Part shown: piece by piece, positions 43,494 to 53,231 of the stretch | Layout: every line of letters begins with the position of its first letter | Numbering within the stretch: the stretch's first letter is position 1 | Source of the DNA: Actinoplanes sichuanensis | GTDB lineage: Bacteria > Actinomycetota > Actinomycetes > Mycobacteriales > Micromonosporaceae | Length of the DNA stretch: 64,000 bases | Assembly (NCBI RefSeq): GCF_033097365.1 | Contig: NZ_AP028461.1 | Location: 4,154,001 to 4,218,000 of the forward strand | Reading direction: 5' to 3' | Position numbers and translations under genes: made by a program | The notes under the pieces: generated by a model | Database searches by the model: none | The model's input: only the letters and a program-made list of their open reading frames with translations | What the model was told of the DNA's origin: nothing

Positions 43494-43653
43494 AACCGTT
43501 GAAAGTTCCATCTGACGCTGCTGACGCACGGTACCAACGTTGCTGTGGCTTCGTTCGCGACTTTGGGGCTCTGGCGCTGGAATGGTGAAGTTCGCCAACG
43601 CCGAGGTGGCGGGACTCCAGCGAAGATGACCGCCGGTGTCGGAAGTCGGCGTG

Positions 43654-44121
43654 TTAGGGGTGTTCGCCACTCAGGACGCGGAGTTCTTCCTCCGGGAACG
43701 CCTTGCCGTCCCACAGTCGCTGGTAGCCGGCTGCGCCATGCTCATCCCATACGGCTTGAGCCATGCTCAACACCGCCTGGGTCACCACGTCCACATGTGT
43801 TTCGCCTGTCCAGCGGAGTTCTGCTCCTGTCCACCGATCCGCGGCGTATAGGTCGGGCACGTAAACAACATCGACGGAAACCTGCTCGACAGCGGTCCTG
43901 AACAGGAAGAAGTGAGCGGAGGGTTCACCGGAGAGCTGTGCGATGGTGGCGCTCGATCCACGCTTCAGGTCGACTGCCGCCCGCATGAGGCTTAGCAGCC
44001 CATGGTCGAGATAGGACGTACGAATCTCCACGACGTCGTCGTCGGCGGTCCAGGTCAGCCATGCCCAGCCTGTGTCGCCCAGTGCCCAGTGCAGGTCGAG
44101 CTGTTCGATACTCACCGACAA
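43654..44121 (-). CDS. Hypothetical passenger protein inside the ISL3 element
   Basis: 155 residues, acidic, with MSVSIEQLDLHWALGDTGWA and a C-terminal AAGYQRLWDGKAFPEEELRV. No transposition or DNA-binding motif; the look is that of a small immunity-type or unknown cytosolic protein. Same strand as the transposase, 84 bp downstream of it, within the inverted repeats. Confidence 0.65.
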   Translation of the reverse strand: MSVSIEQLDLHWALGDTGWAWLTWTADDDVVEIRTSYLDHGLLSLMRAAVDLKRGSSATIAQLSGEPSAHFFLFRTAVEQVSVDVVYVPDLYAADRWTGAELRWTGETHVDVVTQAVLSMAQAVWDEHGAAGYQRLWDGKAFPEEELRVLSGEHP

Positions 44122-44205
44122 TGTGTACCGCAGGTCGGCAGCTCCACGATCTTGAGACGCTGATCCGACCTCTCCAAACGGGGTTACTGGCGACGCTTGG
44201 ACTGG

Positions 44206-45711
44206 TCAAGGCGCCAGAAGGATCCGCTTTCGGAGTAGATCGAAGTTCGCGCGTCCGTACATCTGGCGTTTGATCATCTTGATGCGGTTGACGTTACCTT
44301 CGACTGCCCCGGAGCTGAAGGGCAGGCTCAGCCCGGCGGTGACTGCGGCGAGGTCGGCGTTCAGTCCGGTGGCGAACCGGCTGATTCCGGGCAGCTCGGC
44401 CTGTTCGGCCGCAGTGATCCACGCGGTGAGACGTTCGCCGTGCAGGTGCGCCATCATGTCGGCGAACGAGCGGACAAGATCGACAGCGGATCGCAGCTCC
44501 GGACAGCGGCCGAGGATATTCCGGAGCTGTTCGGTGTCGCGGCTGACGAGGTTGTCCGGGTGCCGGCAGATCCATCCGGTCACCTGCCGGACCGATGGCG
44601 GCCGGGGCGCTCGGGTCAGATCGGGTCTGCTGCGGTACTGCTCGACGAATTTGCGGACGATCGGGTAGCTGCCGGTGAATCCCTTCGCGGCTATTTCCCG
44701 GTAGAGGGCGCTGGCATTGAGGCAGCCTTCGCCGATGCGCCGGGCCAGGTAGGGCTTGAACGGGTCTACCAGGCTCGGACGCGGTTTCTGCCCGACCACC
44801 AGTTCCTGCCAGGTGGCGGCGTGGGCGTACTTCGATACCGTCCGATGCGACCAGCCGAGATGCCGGGCGATCTGCCGGAATCCGGCGTCTTGCTTCAGCA
44901 GGTCGTGGACCAGGGCGTGATGGGCGCGGCGACGGTCGGCCATCGCCCCGGTCGGCTCGGCAGCCTCCACTTCGCCAGATTCATCGAGCACTGTGTCGAC
45001 GGGCTCGGCCAGGCAGTTCTTGTGCCGGGCGACGCATTTCTCAACGGCTGTGGCCAAGTTCTGCCAGAGGTGGAATCGGTCCGCGACCTGCACCGCTTCC
45101 GGTGCCGCGGTCCGGGCCGCTTCGGCGTATGCGGTAGCCCGGTCCCGGCAGATCACCGCCGGCTTCGCGTGTTCCTGCAGCCAGGCCGTCACCGGTTCGG
45201 CATCCCGTCCGACCAGCACGTCCACGACCTTGCGGGTCTCACAGTCGATCAGCACGGTGCCGTAATGGTGGCCGCGTTTGATCGCGAAGTCGTCCACGCC
45301 GAGCACCGTGATGTCACCGACGGGTGGATCGGGTAGAGCACGGACCAGCCGAAGCAGCCGATCTCGGCCGGTCGGCATGCCCAACGTTGAAGCCAGCCGG
45401 GCACCCGCCCGCCCCGCCAACGCGAGTCCGATCGCCGTGAACATCCGCCGTAGCCCTTCACTCATACGTGACCAGCGACGAGTCAGCCCGTCGACCTGTT
45501 CGACGAAGGTCTTGCTCCGGCACTCCAGGTTGTCGCAGAAGAACCGCCGAACCCTCAGCAAGATCCGTACCACCCGCCCCGCTACCGGCGTATCGGCCAA
45601 CGTCCGCTGATACCGCGAATGGACTCGCGACGACGTCCTCGAGCAGGCGGAACACACTCCCTCGTTCCGACGCACGGCGGCGACGAGGACCAGTTCAGCG
45701 TCGGCGTGCAC
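44206..45711 (-). CDS. ISL3-family transposase
   Basis: 501 residues or more. N-terminal zinc finger CSACSRTSSRVHSRYQR and CDNLECRSKTF, then the DDE core: GVDDFAIKRGHHYGTVLID, ICRDRATAYAEAA, and the conserved ending SSGAVEGNVNRIKMIKRQMY. The frame upstream of GTG 45711 continues with the family-like LLPHLVGIEIEEVHAD back to a stop at about 45784 without an ATG, so the real start is probably ~25 codons earlier at a non-standard codon. No internal stop. Confidence 0.92.
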   Translation of the reverse strand: MHADAELVLVAAVRRNEGVCSACSRTSSRVHSRYQRTLADTPVAGRVVRILLRVRRFFCDNLECRSKTFVEQVDGLTRRWSRMSEGLRRMFTAIGLALAGRAGARLASTLGMPTGRDRLLRLVRALPDPPVGDITVLGVDDFAIKRGHHYGTVLIDCETRKVVDVLVGRDAEPVTAWLQEHAKPAVICRDRATAYAEAARTAAPEAVQVADRFHLWQNLATAVEKCVARHKNCLAEPVDTVLDESGEVEAAEPTGAMADRRRAHHALVHDLLKQDAGFRQIARHLGWSHRTVSKYAHAATWQELVVGQKPRPSLVDPFKPYLARRIGEGCLNASALYREIAAKGFTGSYPIVRKFVEQYRSRPDLTRAPRPPSVRQVTGWICRHPDNLVSRDTEQLRNILGRCPELRSAVDLVRSFADMMAHLHGERLTAWITAAEQAELPGISRFATGLNADLAAVTAGLSLPFSSGAVEGNVNRIKMIKRQMYGRANFDLLRKRILLAP

Positions 45712-45899
45712 CTCTTCGATCTCGATGCCGACCAGATGAGGAAGAAGCTGCTCGACAGCATCACCCAGCGGAACAACGACTCATCGCCCAAGATCAATCA
45801 CACAGTTTGCGCCAGAGCCCCAAACTCGCGAACAAACCATTGCTGCAATCGCTGGCAGCGCTCTCTCATCGAAAGCAGCAGATCAGGCAAAGAATAAGG

Positions 45900-47192
45900 T
45901 CAAAAGCCAAAAGTGTTGAACGGTTCAGGATCAACGCGGAAGACACGGGCGGTATCTTTCACCGCACCGAGCCGGTGAGGTCGGATGCGTCCTGCTCCGG
46001 CCAGCACGGCAGCGGACATACCGCCCAGATACAGGGAACTCAACGACTGGATGTCCATCGTCAGGTCCGGTCGCACGTCCATGCGAGTGCAGGTCGCCTC
46101 CTTCGGTGATACCGCCAAGCGCCATGCGCCGACATTGTGCGGGCACATGCTGTCGTCCTCGATGGCGAAGGTCAGCTCAGCGGTGGTGTCGTAGGCGCGT
46201 GCGGTCAAGGCGGCCGGCAGGTCGAGGATGCGCAGCCAGAGGTTGTCGGACTGCCGGGTGATCCGCATGGCGCGTGGATTCCGCAACATCCAGCGCAGCG
46301 GTTCGTCTATCGGCCGATTCGGCGCAACGATCTTCCGGGTGAGGTCGAAGTCAGTCAGAAGCATCCACATCGCGCGGTAAGCATCCTGCGTCAAGGCTAG
46401 GAGTCCTTCGACGACGAGGGCTCCGGTGTGTTCTGGCAGTGGCGACCATGGAAGCCGGAAGTTCGCGACGCCGTCAAGGTTGCCGTCCGCGTCACGGTGC
46501 ACCAGGTACCGCATCGGCCCGTCAGTGCCCGCGGCCTCATCGGACAGGCCATCCCACCGATCCGGATCGGGCGCGAGTTCGCCGATCTGGCGTTGCCGGA
46601 TCTGCTGATGGATCAGCGGCCATGCCTGCCGTGCCACCGCAGCGCCCACCAACTCCAGCGACCCCACCGAGGGCTCACAGTTGATGAACCTGGCGTCGTT
46701 GCGGTCCAACTCCCAACGGGCGCGCATCGTCGCCGGGGAGAAACCGAAGCGTCCGTAGATGCCGCCCTCACTGGCGCTCAGAGCAGCCAACGGCTCGCCG
46801 CGCTCCAGAGCCTCGTCGAACATCGCCTGCATCATGCCGCGCAGCAGGCCGCGCCGGCGGTGGGTCGCGATCACGCCCGTCGCCGTGACACCACCGAAGG
46901 GAACGGCACGCGGGCCCGGCACGGTGATGGCCAGTGAAAGCATCGCCGAGCCGCCCACCAGCTTTCCGTCCACGAAGGCGGCCTGCGGATGGAAGCCGTC
47001 GGCCATCACCTCATCGGCCCAAGCTTCCAGCTGCTGCTCGGTGGCCGGCGTTCTCGGCGGTGGCCACGCTTCCGGGCCGCCGTGCCACGATGCGGGTGCC
47101 GGCTCCCAGTTCGGCAGGCCGTTCGCGTAAGGCAGCACCTTCAGGTACTCGACTGCCTCAGAGCGTTCAACAGGGCGGATCTCGATCTTCAC
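45900..47192 (-). CDS. eis: Eis-type N-acetyltransferase
   Basis: 430 residues, GTG start. Two tandem GNAT folds plus an SCP2-like C-terminal domain, the Eis architecture. Acetyl-CoA loop: GVIATHRRRGLLRGMMQAMF; next GNAT part: LSASEGGIYGRFGFSPATMR. The chain ends in phenylalanine (NTFGF), whose carboxylate is the catalytic base in Eis. Members acetylate multiple amines, including aminoglycosides. Starts next to the right end of the ISL3 element, which lies downstream of it. Confidence 0.88.
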   Translation of the reverse strand: MKIEIRPVERSEAVEYLKVLPYANGLPNWEPAPASWHGGPEAWPPPRTPATEQQLEAWADEVMADGFHPQAAFVDGKLVGGSAMLSLAITVPGPRAVPFGGVTATGVIATHRRRGLLRGMMQAMFDEALERGEPLAALSASEGGIYGRFGFSPATMRARWELDRNDARFINCEPSVGSLELVGAAVARQAWPLIHQQIRQRQIGELAPDPDRWDGLSDEAAGTDGPMRYLVHRDADGNLDGVANFRLPWSPLPEHTGALVVEGLLALTQDAYRAMWMLLTDFDLTRKIVAPNRPIDEPLRWMLRNPRAMRITRQSDNLWLRILDLPAALTARAYDTTAELTFAIEDDSMCPHNVGAWRLAVSPKEATCTRMDVRPDLTMDIQSLSSLYLGGMSAAVLAGAGRIRPHRLGAVKDTARVFRVDPEPFNTFGF

Positions 47193-47303
47193 TCTGGGTA
47201 TCCTTCAGCGCCCTCGACGCGACGGCAACGAAGATTCAGCCCCTGTCACCGAACATCTCTGTGACGACCCCACCTGGCACGGCATCCCCGTTCGCCACCT
47301 CGA

Positions 47304-47480
47304 ACGCTCCTGGCCGCGCAGGGCAGCACCAACCGGCAGATCGCCACCAAGTCGTACGTCACGGTCAGCACCGCCGAGCTGCATCTGACCAAGGTCTACC
47401 GCAAACTCGACGTCACCCGGCGAGCCGACCTGCTGGTCAGGTTCGGCGCTCTGATCGGGGGACCCGGTATAGACGGCTCA
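47304..47480 (+). pseudogene. Remnant of a LuxR-type HTH regulator
   Basis: A plus-strand stretch reads LLAAQGSTNRQIATKSYVTV then STAELHLTKVYRKLDVTRRA, the C-terminal LuxR helix-turn-helix (recognition helix VSTAELHLTKVYRKL). No start, no upstream domain and no proper end: only the tail of a regulator survives. It runs into the 3' end of the phosphoesterase gene. Confidence 0.75.
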
Positions 47481-48305
47481 GCCGAGGATCCGGCGCAGGC
47501 GCCCCGGCGGGGTGCCGCGAAGGCGCCACTCCCGCGGATAGCCGACCGAGACCTCCTCGAAACGCACCCCGTCGTAGTACGTGGTCCGCGGGATGTGCAG
47601 ATGCCCGTAGACCGAGACCGCCGCCCGGAACCGGACGTGCCAGTCGGCGGTCAGCTCGGTGCCGCACCACTGGGCGAACTCCGGGAACCGCAGGATCCGC
47701 GTCGGCTCCCGGACCATCGGCCAGTGGTTGATCAGCACCGTCGGCCGGTCACCGGGGATCTCCGCGAGCCGTTCGCCGGTCTGCGCGACCCGGTCCCAGC
47801 ACCACTGTTCCCGGCTCGGATGCGGATCCGGGTGCAACAGGATCTCGTCGGTGCACACCACGCCGGTCTCGTACGCGTACGCCAGCGCCTGCTCCTTGGT
47901 GGTGTGCCCGGGCATCCGGAACGAATAGTCGTAGAGCAGGAACAGCGGCGCCACCACGGCCGGCCCGTCGGCGCCGGGCCACACCGGATACTCGTCCTCC
48001 GGGGTCACCACCCCGAGCTCCCGGCACGCCTGCACCAGCTTCCGGTAACGGGCCTCGCCGCGCTCCTGCACCGGATCCTCCCGCGGCGTCCACAGCTCGT
48101 GGTTGCCGGGCGCCCAGATCACCTTCGCGAACCGGCCGGCGAGCAGCCGCAGCGCCCACACCACGTCGGCGAACATCTCCCCCACGTCACCGGCGACGAT
48201 CAGCCAGTCACCGTCGTCCTCCGGGTGCAGACTCTCGACGACCTCACGATTCTCCTGGTAGGCGACGTGCAGGTCACTGATCGCGAACAACGTCGGTGCG
48301 GGCAT
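47478..48305 (-). CDS. Metallophosphoesterase (calcineurin-like)
   Basis: 275 residues. Metal-ligand blocks in order: FAISDLHVAYQEN (DxH), WLIVAGDVGEMF (GDxxx), VIWAPGNHELWTP (GNHE), TVLINHWPMVREP and VSVYGHLHIPRTTYYDG (GHLH). Di-metal phosphoesterase, cytosolic; substrate unknown. ATG start without a clear ribosome site. Intact and longer than most short relatives because of an insert at residues 100-180. Confidence 0.9.
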   Translation of the reverse strand: MPAPTLFAISDLHVAYQENREVVESLHPEDDGDWLIVAGDVGEMFADVVWALRLLAGRFAKVIWAPGNHELWTPREDPVQERGEARYRKLVQACRELGVVTPEDEYPVWPGADGPAVVAPLFLLYDYSFRMPGHTTKEQALAYAYETGVVCTDEILLHPDPHPSREQWCWDRVAQTGERLAEIPGDRPTVLINHWPMVREPTRILRFPEFAQWCGTELTADWHVRFRAAVSVYGHLHIPRTTYYDGVRFEEVSVGYPREWRLRGTPPGRLRRILG

Positions 48306-48318
48306 TCGATCAGGCTAG

Positions 48319-48993
48319 TCAGTGCGGCGCGGGTCGTCGTACCCCTAGAGCATGCGTGGCCGGCATCTCAATCGAGTCGGTAACCGTGGTTTCTGTCGGC
48401 CATCCTGCGATCTGGATCCCGTCGTCGTAATCGGCGCTGTATACGGTCCAGGTTCCCCGATAGGTCAGCCAGTCTACGTCGATCCGGGCCGGCACGCCGA
48501 TCTGGATCGGAAGGGGCCCGGTGGGAACGAGGTCGTCGTTCAGTTCGCCGACTATCTCACCACCACATCCGAGCCTGAAGTTGGCGTAGGCCACGTCCAA
48601 GCCGGACGGAAACTTATCCCACCAGGGCTTGGCTACGGCAACGCCGACCAGGTGAAGCGAGGTCTCGCACGAGGTCCAATACTCGCAGTGACAGGGCTCG
48701 GATGCTGCACGCTGGGCGGCAGCGCGCCCGGCCGAAAACGGGATGTCGTGAAAATACTCCCTGCCTGCGGCCGAGCGCCGGCCCATCCGGTTCAGGATCC
48801 GCAGCAGTTGGTTCTCGCGGAACTGCAGCTCACCGACGAACTCGGAGAACCACCAGTTGGCGATGGTCAAGCCGAACCGACCGGCGTCGCGGCGGTGCTC
48901 GCCGTAGCGGCGCATGATGTCGTCGGTGCAGCCACCTTTGAAAATGCCGTTGTCGAAAGCGATGACGTATAGGTAGCCAGGGTTGGTGAACAT
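48319..48993 (-). CDS. GIY-YIG-like nuclease-fold protein
   Basis: 224 residues from ATG 48993, chosen since MFTNPGYLYVIAF starts the domain. GIY-YIG pattern: GYLYVIAFDN, GIFKGGCTDDIMRRYGEHRR (second triad and catalytic-type Arg) and LQFRENQLLRILNRMG (metal-binding Glu). The T5orf172/Mug113 branch is the nearest type. The second half (GLDVAYANFRLGCGGEIVGE) is unrecognised. It lies 13 bp upstream of the phosphoesterase gene on the same strand. Confidence 0.68.
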   Translation of the reverse strand: MFTNPGYLYVIAFDNGIFKGGCTDDIMRRYGEHRRDAGRFGLTIANWWFSEFVGELQFRENQLLRILNRMGRRSAAGREYFHDIPFSAGRAAAQRAASEPCHCEYWTSCETSLHLVGVAVAKPWWDKFPSGLDVAYANFRLGCGGEIVGELNDDLVPTGPLPIQIGVPARIDVDWLTYRGTWTVYSADYDDGIQIAGWPTETTVTDSIEMPATHALGVRRPAPH

Positions 48994-49169
48994 GGCGGCA
49001 CGATACGCGGCAGGTACAACATTCGGCTCTCGTGACCGATCCGTCGGTGGGGACCATATTATCGAGTGGCTGAGTGAAGGAGGGTAAGCAGCAATCAGAG
49101 CTTGCCCGATGATCACATGCACTCATCTCGGCCAGATCCGGACGCCGCTAGCGATCGAAGAACATCACT

Positions 49170-49687
49170 TTATGTAGCCGATGGTCTCTGTTTACTGGCG
49201 TCGGCCCATCCGCCAGCTCGCTGCGGAGCTCGCGGATGTTGATGGCCGCTGTTTACTCGTCTGCGTACTTGGCTCGGCACCGCCACAGCGACTTCTACGC
49301 TGACAAGAGATCTTGAACAGAAACACTTGACAGGGAAGACTACAGCGATCACCGTTCGTATCGATCTGAGCCGTTCCTCGATGAGAGGGCGTGAAAGAAG
49401 GACGTTCTCCACCGAGGTGCGCGAACGTCGTTCGACAAGCAGTAGCTCCGGCTCGATCCCCTGCGCATGGAGCAGATGCGCGTGCACCTCACTTTCAACA
49501 TGAGCAGGTCTGCGGCGGTTGGGGCCTCCCGTGAGAACAATCAACGGCGCGAGCCCCGCCCGAAAGGCCTCGGCGGCTGGCGAGACAGCTTCGGGCAGGG
49601 TTGATCCGAATACAAAGATCAGGTCGGCCTTAGCCCCGGAGTTGAGGCGTCGACAAAGTCCGCCACCCGGTCATCAGCGACTGACAC
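49170..49687 (-). pseudogene. Decayed YdcF/DUF218-like gene
   Basis: AAGGAG then GTG 49687 starts VSVADDRVADFVDA; after a frameshift near 49640 the chain continues ADLIFVFGSTLPEAVSPAAE and PLIVLTGGPNRRRPAHVESE, then ELLLVERRSRTSVENVLLSR, all DUF218 landmarks (SGG-like, E-x-x-SRT-x-EN). The expected HxxR region after VIAVVFPVK is lost. At least one frameshift and a missing 3' third show decay. The 250 bp between it and the IS427 element (49688-49940) hold nothing I can identify. Confidence 0.78.
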
Positions 49688-50062
49688 GTCGACTCCTTGC
49701 TATTCGGCCGCTACTGGAGTTAGCGGTGGATTTCGGTCCGCCTGGCAGATGCCGCACCGGAGAAGATGGAGCGCGGCGTCTGTTCGATAGCGCGGTCGGA
49801 AGGCGGCCCACCCAGCGCCACCTGGGGGCTATGGACCGGCGTCGCCGGGATCGCAGCAGCCAGTGGTAATACGACCGGCACAGCGCGCCCATCATGGCTG
49901 TATAGCGGGCCGTCGACTGACCTTCAAATGGCCGGCCTAGGCCGTGTATCGAAGTCGGTGGTGATGGGTGGAGAGGATCACGCGCGTCGTTGATCGATAG
50001 ACGGCGAGGTCTCCGGTAGACGGTTTAGCGACCAAGCAGAACCGGAGACCACCGGAGACCTT

Positions 50063-50506
50063 GTGGACACCTTAACGGTGACGCGGCGGTTCGACCTGAC
50101 CGAGGTGCAGTGGGCGGCGCTGGAGCCGCTGCTGCCCTGCGGTCGTAGGCCGGGCCGACCGTCGCAGTGGACGAAACGGCAGCTCATCGATGGGATCCGG
50201 TGGCGGATCCGGGTGGGTGCCCCGTGGCGGGACGTGCCGCCGGCGTACGGGTCGTGGTCGGCGGTGTATGCGGTTTTCCGGCGCTGGCAGCGTGACGGGA
50301 CGTGGGCTCGGATCCTGACCGCGTTGCAGGCCGTGGCGGACGCGGCCGGAAGGATCGTGTGGGACGTGTCGGTGGACTCCACCGTTGCCCGGGCGCATCA
50401 GCATGCCGCTGGTGCGCGTAAAAAGGGGATCTGCAGGCCGAGCCGCCGGGCGGGACGGGTGTCGAGCCGGCCGATCATGCGTTGGGGCGGTCGAGGGGTG
50501 GGCTGA
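50063..50506 (+). CDS. IS427-type transposase, frame A
   Basis: IS5-family N-terminal half ([35 protein letters not shown]) ending in [20 protein letters not shown] with the first catalytic Asp. At CGT AAA AAG GGG (50417-50428) a -1 slip continues in frame B as [20 protein letters not shown] then [10 protein letters not shown]. Without the slip, translation ends in a non-conserved tail. The fused product is ~297 residues. Confidence 0.9.
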   Translation: MDTLTVTRRFDLTEVQWAALEPLLPCGRRPGRPSQWTKRQLIDGIRWRIRVGAPWRDVPPAYGSWSAVYAVFRRWQRDGTWARILTALQAVADAAGRIVWDVSVDSTVARAHQHAAGARKKGICRPSRRAGRVSSRPIMRWGGRGVG

Positions 50507-50955
50507 CCACGAAGGTGCATCTGGGGTGTGAGCAGGGGCAGAAGCCGCTGTCGATCGTGTTGACCGCTGGGCAGCGCGGGGACAATCCGCAGTTCATAGC
50601 GGTGATCGAGGGGATCCGGGTGCCCCGGCTCGGTGGCGGCCGGCCGAGGACCCGTCCGGACCGGGTCCTGGCCGACAATGCGTACACGAGTAAGGGCACC
50701 CGCCGTTACCTGCGCCGCCGCGGGATCAAGGCGACCATCCCGTCGAAGGCCGACCAGGACGCCAACCGGCGCAAACTCGGGTCGAAGGGCGGTCGGCCAC
50801 CGGCCTTCGACCCGCAGCTGTACAAGCAGCGGCACGCTGTCGAGTGCGGGATCAGCCGACTCAAACGCAACCGGGCAGTCGCCACCCGCTGCGACAAGCT
50901 GGCCGTCCGCTACGAAGCCACCGTGACCATCGCCGCGATCAACGAATGGCTCTAA
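50482..50955 (+). CDS. IS427-type transposase, frame B
   Basis: C-terminal half reached by the -1 slip: [20 protein letters not shown] (second Asp), [20 protein letters not shown] then [18 protein letters not shown] (Glu), ending [14 protein letters not shown]. Intact. Confidence 0.9.
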   Translation: MGRSRGGLTTKVHLGCEQGQKPLSIVLTAGQRGDNPQFIAVIEGIRVPRLGGGRPRTRPDRVLADNAYTSKGTRRYLRRRGIKATIPSKADQDANRRKLGSKGGRPPAFDPQLYKQRHAVECGISRLKRNRAVATRCDKLAVRYEATVTIAAINEWL

Positions 50956-50973
50956 CCGACTTTGATACAGGTC

Positions 50974-51456
50974 CTAGGATGAGGTCCCCCGGTGGGCAGC
51001 AATCGCCTTCTCCGCCCACCGGGAAATCAGTCTTCCGTCGGGCAGTCCGGAGTAGTCAAGTGGCGTCCAGCAGGCCTCCGCTATTTCTCGATTCGGCTTC
51101 AATTTAGGCGACAACGCAACCCCTCTGAAAATTCTCAGAGAATCCCGCTTTCCCTCCAGTTCCGTGAAATGTTCATCGAGTACCTCGACTGCTCCGATGA
51201 ATTCGATCCCCAGCTCTTCCCTGCACTCCCGGCGAACAGCGCTCTCGGCTGACTCCCTGCGAGGGTGGTATCCGCCGCCAGGCAGTCCCCAGCGCTGCTG
51301 GTCGGTGTAGGAGTGCCTGATCATCACGCATAGCCCTGGTTCGGACGGATGCAGGATCAACACCTTGACGCCGAAAGTCCTGGGCCGGACGACTCTCCAG
51401 TACGTTTGCAGGGCCTTGCTGAAGAGGGCGACGGCGAAACGTGGAATGCCTCTCAA
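50974..51456 (-). CDS. NUDIX hydrolase
   Basis: 160 residues. NUDIX box GGGYHPRRESAESAVRRECR then EELGI, complete. An N-terminal amphipathic extension (RFAVALFSKALQTYWRVVR) precedes the first strand FGVKVLILHPSEPGLCVMIR. Its end touches the IS427 element (CTAG at 50973-50976), so the insertion removed or replaced the last codons. It is the last gene of the run broken by ISAs1. Confidence 0.85.
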   Translation of the reverse strand: MRGIPRFAVALFSKALQTYWRVVRPRTFGVKVLILHPSEPGLCVMIRHSYTDQQRWGLPGGGYHPRRESAESAVRRECREELGIEFIGAVEVLDEHFTELEGKRDSLRIFRGVALSPKLKPNREIAEACWTPLDYSGLPDGRLISRWAEKAIAAHRGTSS

Positions 51457-51865
51457 GAGTTCCCGCCAATCTCCATTGCAGTGTCGCGCCGATCATCACA
51501 TCGGCGACGCTTCAGATCACGCGAACGCACGGCCGTTGGAATTCGTACCGCTCTTGGACTACCTGGTACTGCTCGAACGTTCCGGCGAGTACCGCTCCGG
51601 CCCGTACCAGCAACCGCCGGCAGGTGGCGTTGGCCTGCTGGGTCGTGGCAATCAGGAGGTCCTCGTTGGTGTGCCGGAAGAACCAATCGCGGATCAACTG
51701 CACCGCCTCCAACGCGAAGCCGTTGCCGCAGCACTGCCAGCGCAGTTGGAAGCTGACTTCCCAGGGGCCGCGTTTGCGTGCCAGGGATCCGCTTCCGACC
51801 ACCTGACCCGTGACAACGTCGACGATCACGAACTCCCCCCACGCTGGTGCGGTCACCTTGCGGGC

Positions 51866-53231
51866 CAGGGTCATTGCGTTCTCGGGTAGCTGCTGGTCAC
51901 AGCGATAATTAGGTCGTGTGATCGGCGGTTTGCTTGGCGGGTGGCGCGGGCGATGTTGGTGGCGCCGGTGATCCGGTGCCAGCCGATCGCGGTGTTACGC
52001 AGGGTCGCGATGACAGCCGGTCCGGTGCCGGTCCGGGCCTGGTGCAGATCTTCACGGAACGTGACGTCGCGGACATGATGGATCTTGTTTTCGATGTGCC
52101 AGTGCCGGCGGATCCAGGTCTGCAGATCGCGGGCCGTGGCGTGGCCGGCGGGCAGCGATACCGTCAGGTAGGCGGTCTCGCGGCTGGTCCGGCCTGCGAT
52201 GATGCGGGTTCGGGTGATCCGGACGGCCTGCTGCGCGTGTGGAAAGGCGATGCCGCCGGGTGTGGCGACGGTGACGGCTTTGACGGTGCGGGTCTCACGG
52301 CGGCCGTGACCACGGTCGCGGGTTCGGTCACCGACCGGTATCTGCGCCCAGGGAAGCCGTTTGAGCTGTTTGAACAGGGTCGGCTGGTTGCCCTTCACCT
52401 GGACGAGCAGGTGTGCGTTGCGGGCGGTGACCTCGTCAGCGTGTCCGGTCTGGGTGTGCAGGGCATCGGCGATGAACAGCACCCCGGCCAGGGTGCCGAG
52501 CACGGTCTCGACGGCGTCGAGCAGCGGCACGAAAGACGTGATCTCGTTCGACTTCGTGTCCACCGTGACCTGGGCAATCACCAGCCCGGTGGAGGTATCC
52601 AGAGCAGATAACAGATGCACCTGGCGGCCGTCGCCCAGACGGGCGCCGCGCAGCGTCTTGCCGTCCAGGGCGATCACCCGGCGATACCTGCGCGACGGCG
52701 ATCCCGGCCGCTGGGCGCGGGTATGCAGCCAGCCGGCGAGAACGGTGGCCAGCAGGGTCGGATCGAGACGGATCAACAATCGCCACATCGTCGTGCCGAC
52801 CGGCACGGCGTCACCGAAACCGAGACTGGTCCGGGCATGTCCTTCGAGGTCATGGAGCCAGTCGGTGATCGCCGCGAACGAGGACGCACCGGCCATGACC
52901 GCGCAGACCGCGACAGCCAGGACTGCGGACAGCGGGTAACGGATTCCGCGCGGGTCACGCGGGTCCGGAATCTTCGCCAACGCTTCCAGCAGGCCGTTGC
53001 GTTCACCGGCGGTGACCGGGACCGGTGCGGCGGTGGTGTGGGGTGTCGTGACGGTCAGTGCCGTGATGAGAGATGATGCCATCGGCGGGTGGGGTCTTCC
53101 TCGGAGTCGTGAAGCGTCGCAACTCCATGATCACCGATGCGGCCTCACCCGCTTCTTATGCCTCTACAGAGGCCACTCACACCGCGAATCCGCAGCTCAA
53201 TGCCTTACCATCAGACTACGCAATCGCCCTG
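51866..53231 (-). mobile_element. ISAs1-family insertion sequence
   Basis: 1366 bp. Ends: left CAGGGTCATTGCGT, right (reverse complement) CAGGGCGATTGCGT. A perfect 10-bp target duplication CCTTGCGGGC flanks it (51856-51865 and 53232-53241). Confidence 0.95.
51871..53082 (-). CDS. ISAs1-family transposase
   Basis: 403 residues, full length. N-terminal DDE_Tnp_1-associated domain (LLEALAKIPDPRDPRGIRYP, SSFAAITDWLHD), then catalytic blocks VIALDGKTLRGARLGDGRQV, LFIADALHTQTGHADEVTAR and HWHIENKIHHVRDVTFREDL. No stop or frameshift; likely active. Confidence 0.94.
   Translation of the reverse strand: MASSLITALTVTTPHTTAAPVPVTAGERNGLLEALAKIPDPRDPRGIRYPLSAVLAVAVCAVMAGASSFAAITDWLHDLEGHARTSLGFGDAVPVGTTMWRLLIRLDPTLLATVLAGWLHTRAQRPGSPSRRYRRVIALDGKTLRGARLGDGRQVHLLSALDTSTGLVIAQVTVDTKSNEITSFVPLLDAVETVLGTLAGVLFIADALHTQTGHADEVTARNAHLLVQVKGNQPTLFKQLKRLPWAQIPVGDRTRDRGHGRRETRTVKAVTVATPGGIAFPHAQQAVRITRTRIIAGRTSRETAYLTVSLPAGHATARDLQTWIRRHWHIENKIHHVRDVTFREDLHQARTGTGPAVIATLRNTAIGWHRITGATNIARATRQANRRSHDLIIAVTSSYPRTQ

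Larger units (their letters stand above)
43553..45833 (-). mobile_element. ISL3-family element with passenger gene
   Basis: Inverted ends of 25 bp with one mismatch: left 43553-43577, right 45809-45833, core GGGGCTCTGGCGC, which fits the GGCTCT ends of ISL3. It spans 2.28 kb, larger than a bare ISL3, because a 155-residue gene lies between the left end and the transposase. No 8-bp target duplication could be identified next to the ends. Confidence 0.8.
49941..50972 (+). mobile_element. IS5-family (IS427 group) insertion sequence
   Basis: Ends: left GCCGTGTATCGAAGTCGGT, right (reverse complement) GACCTGTATCAAAGTCGGT, three mismatches in 19. Flanked by CTAG at 49937-49940 and 50973-50976. Contains both frames of the transposase. 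Confidence 0.88.
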
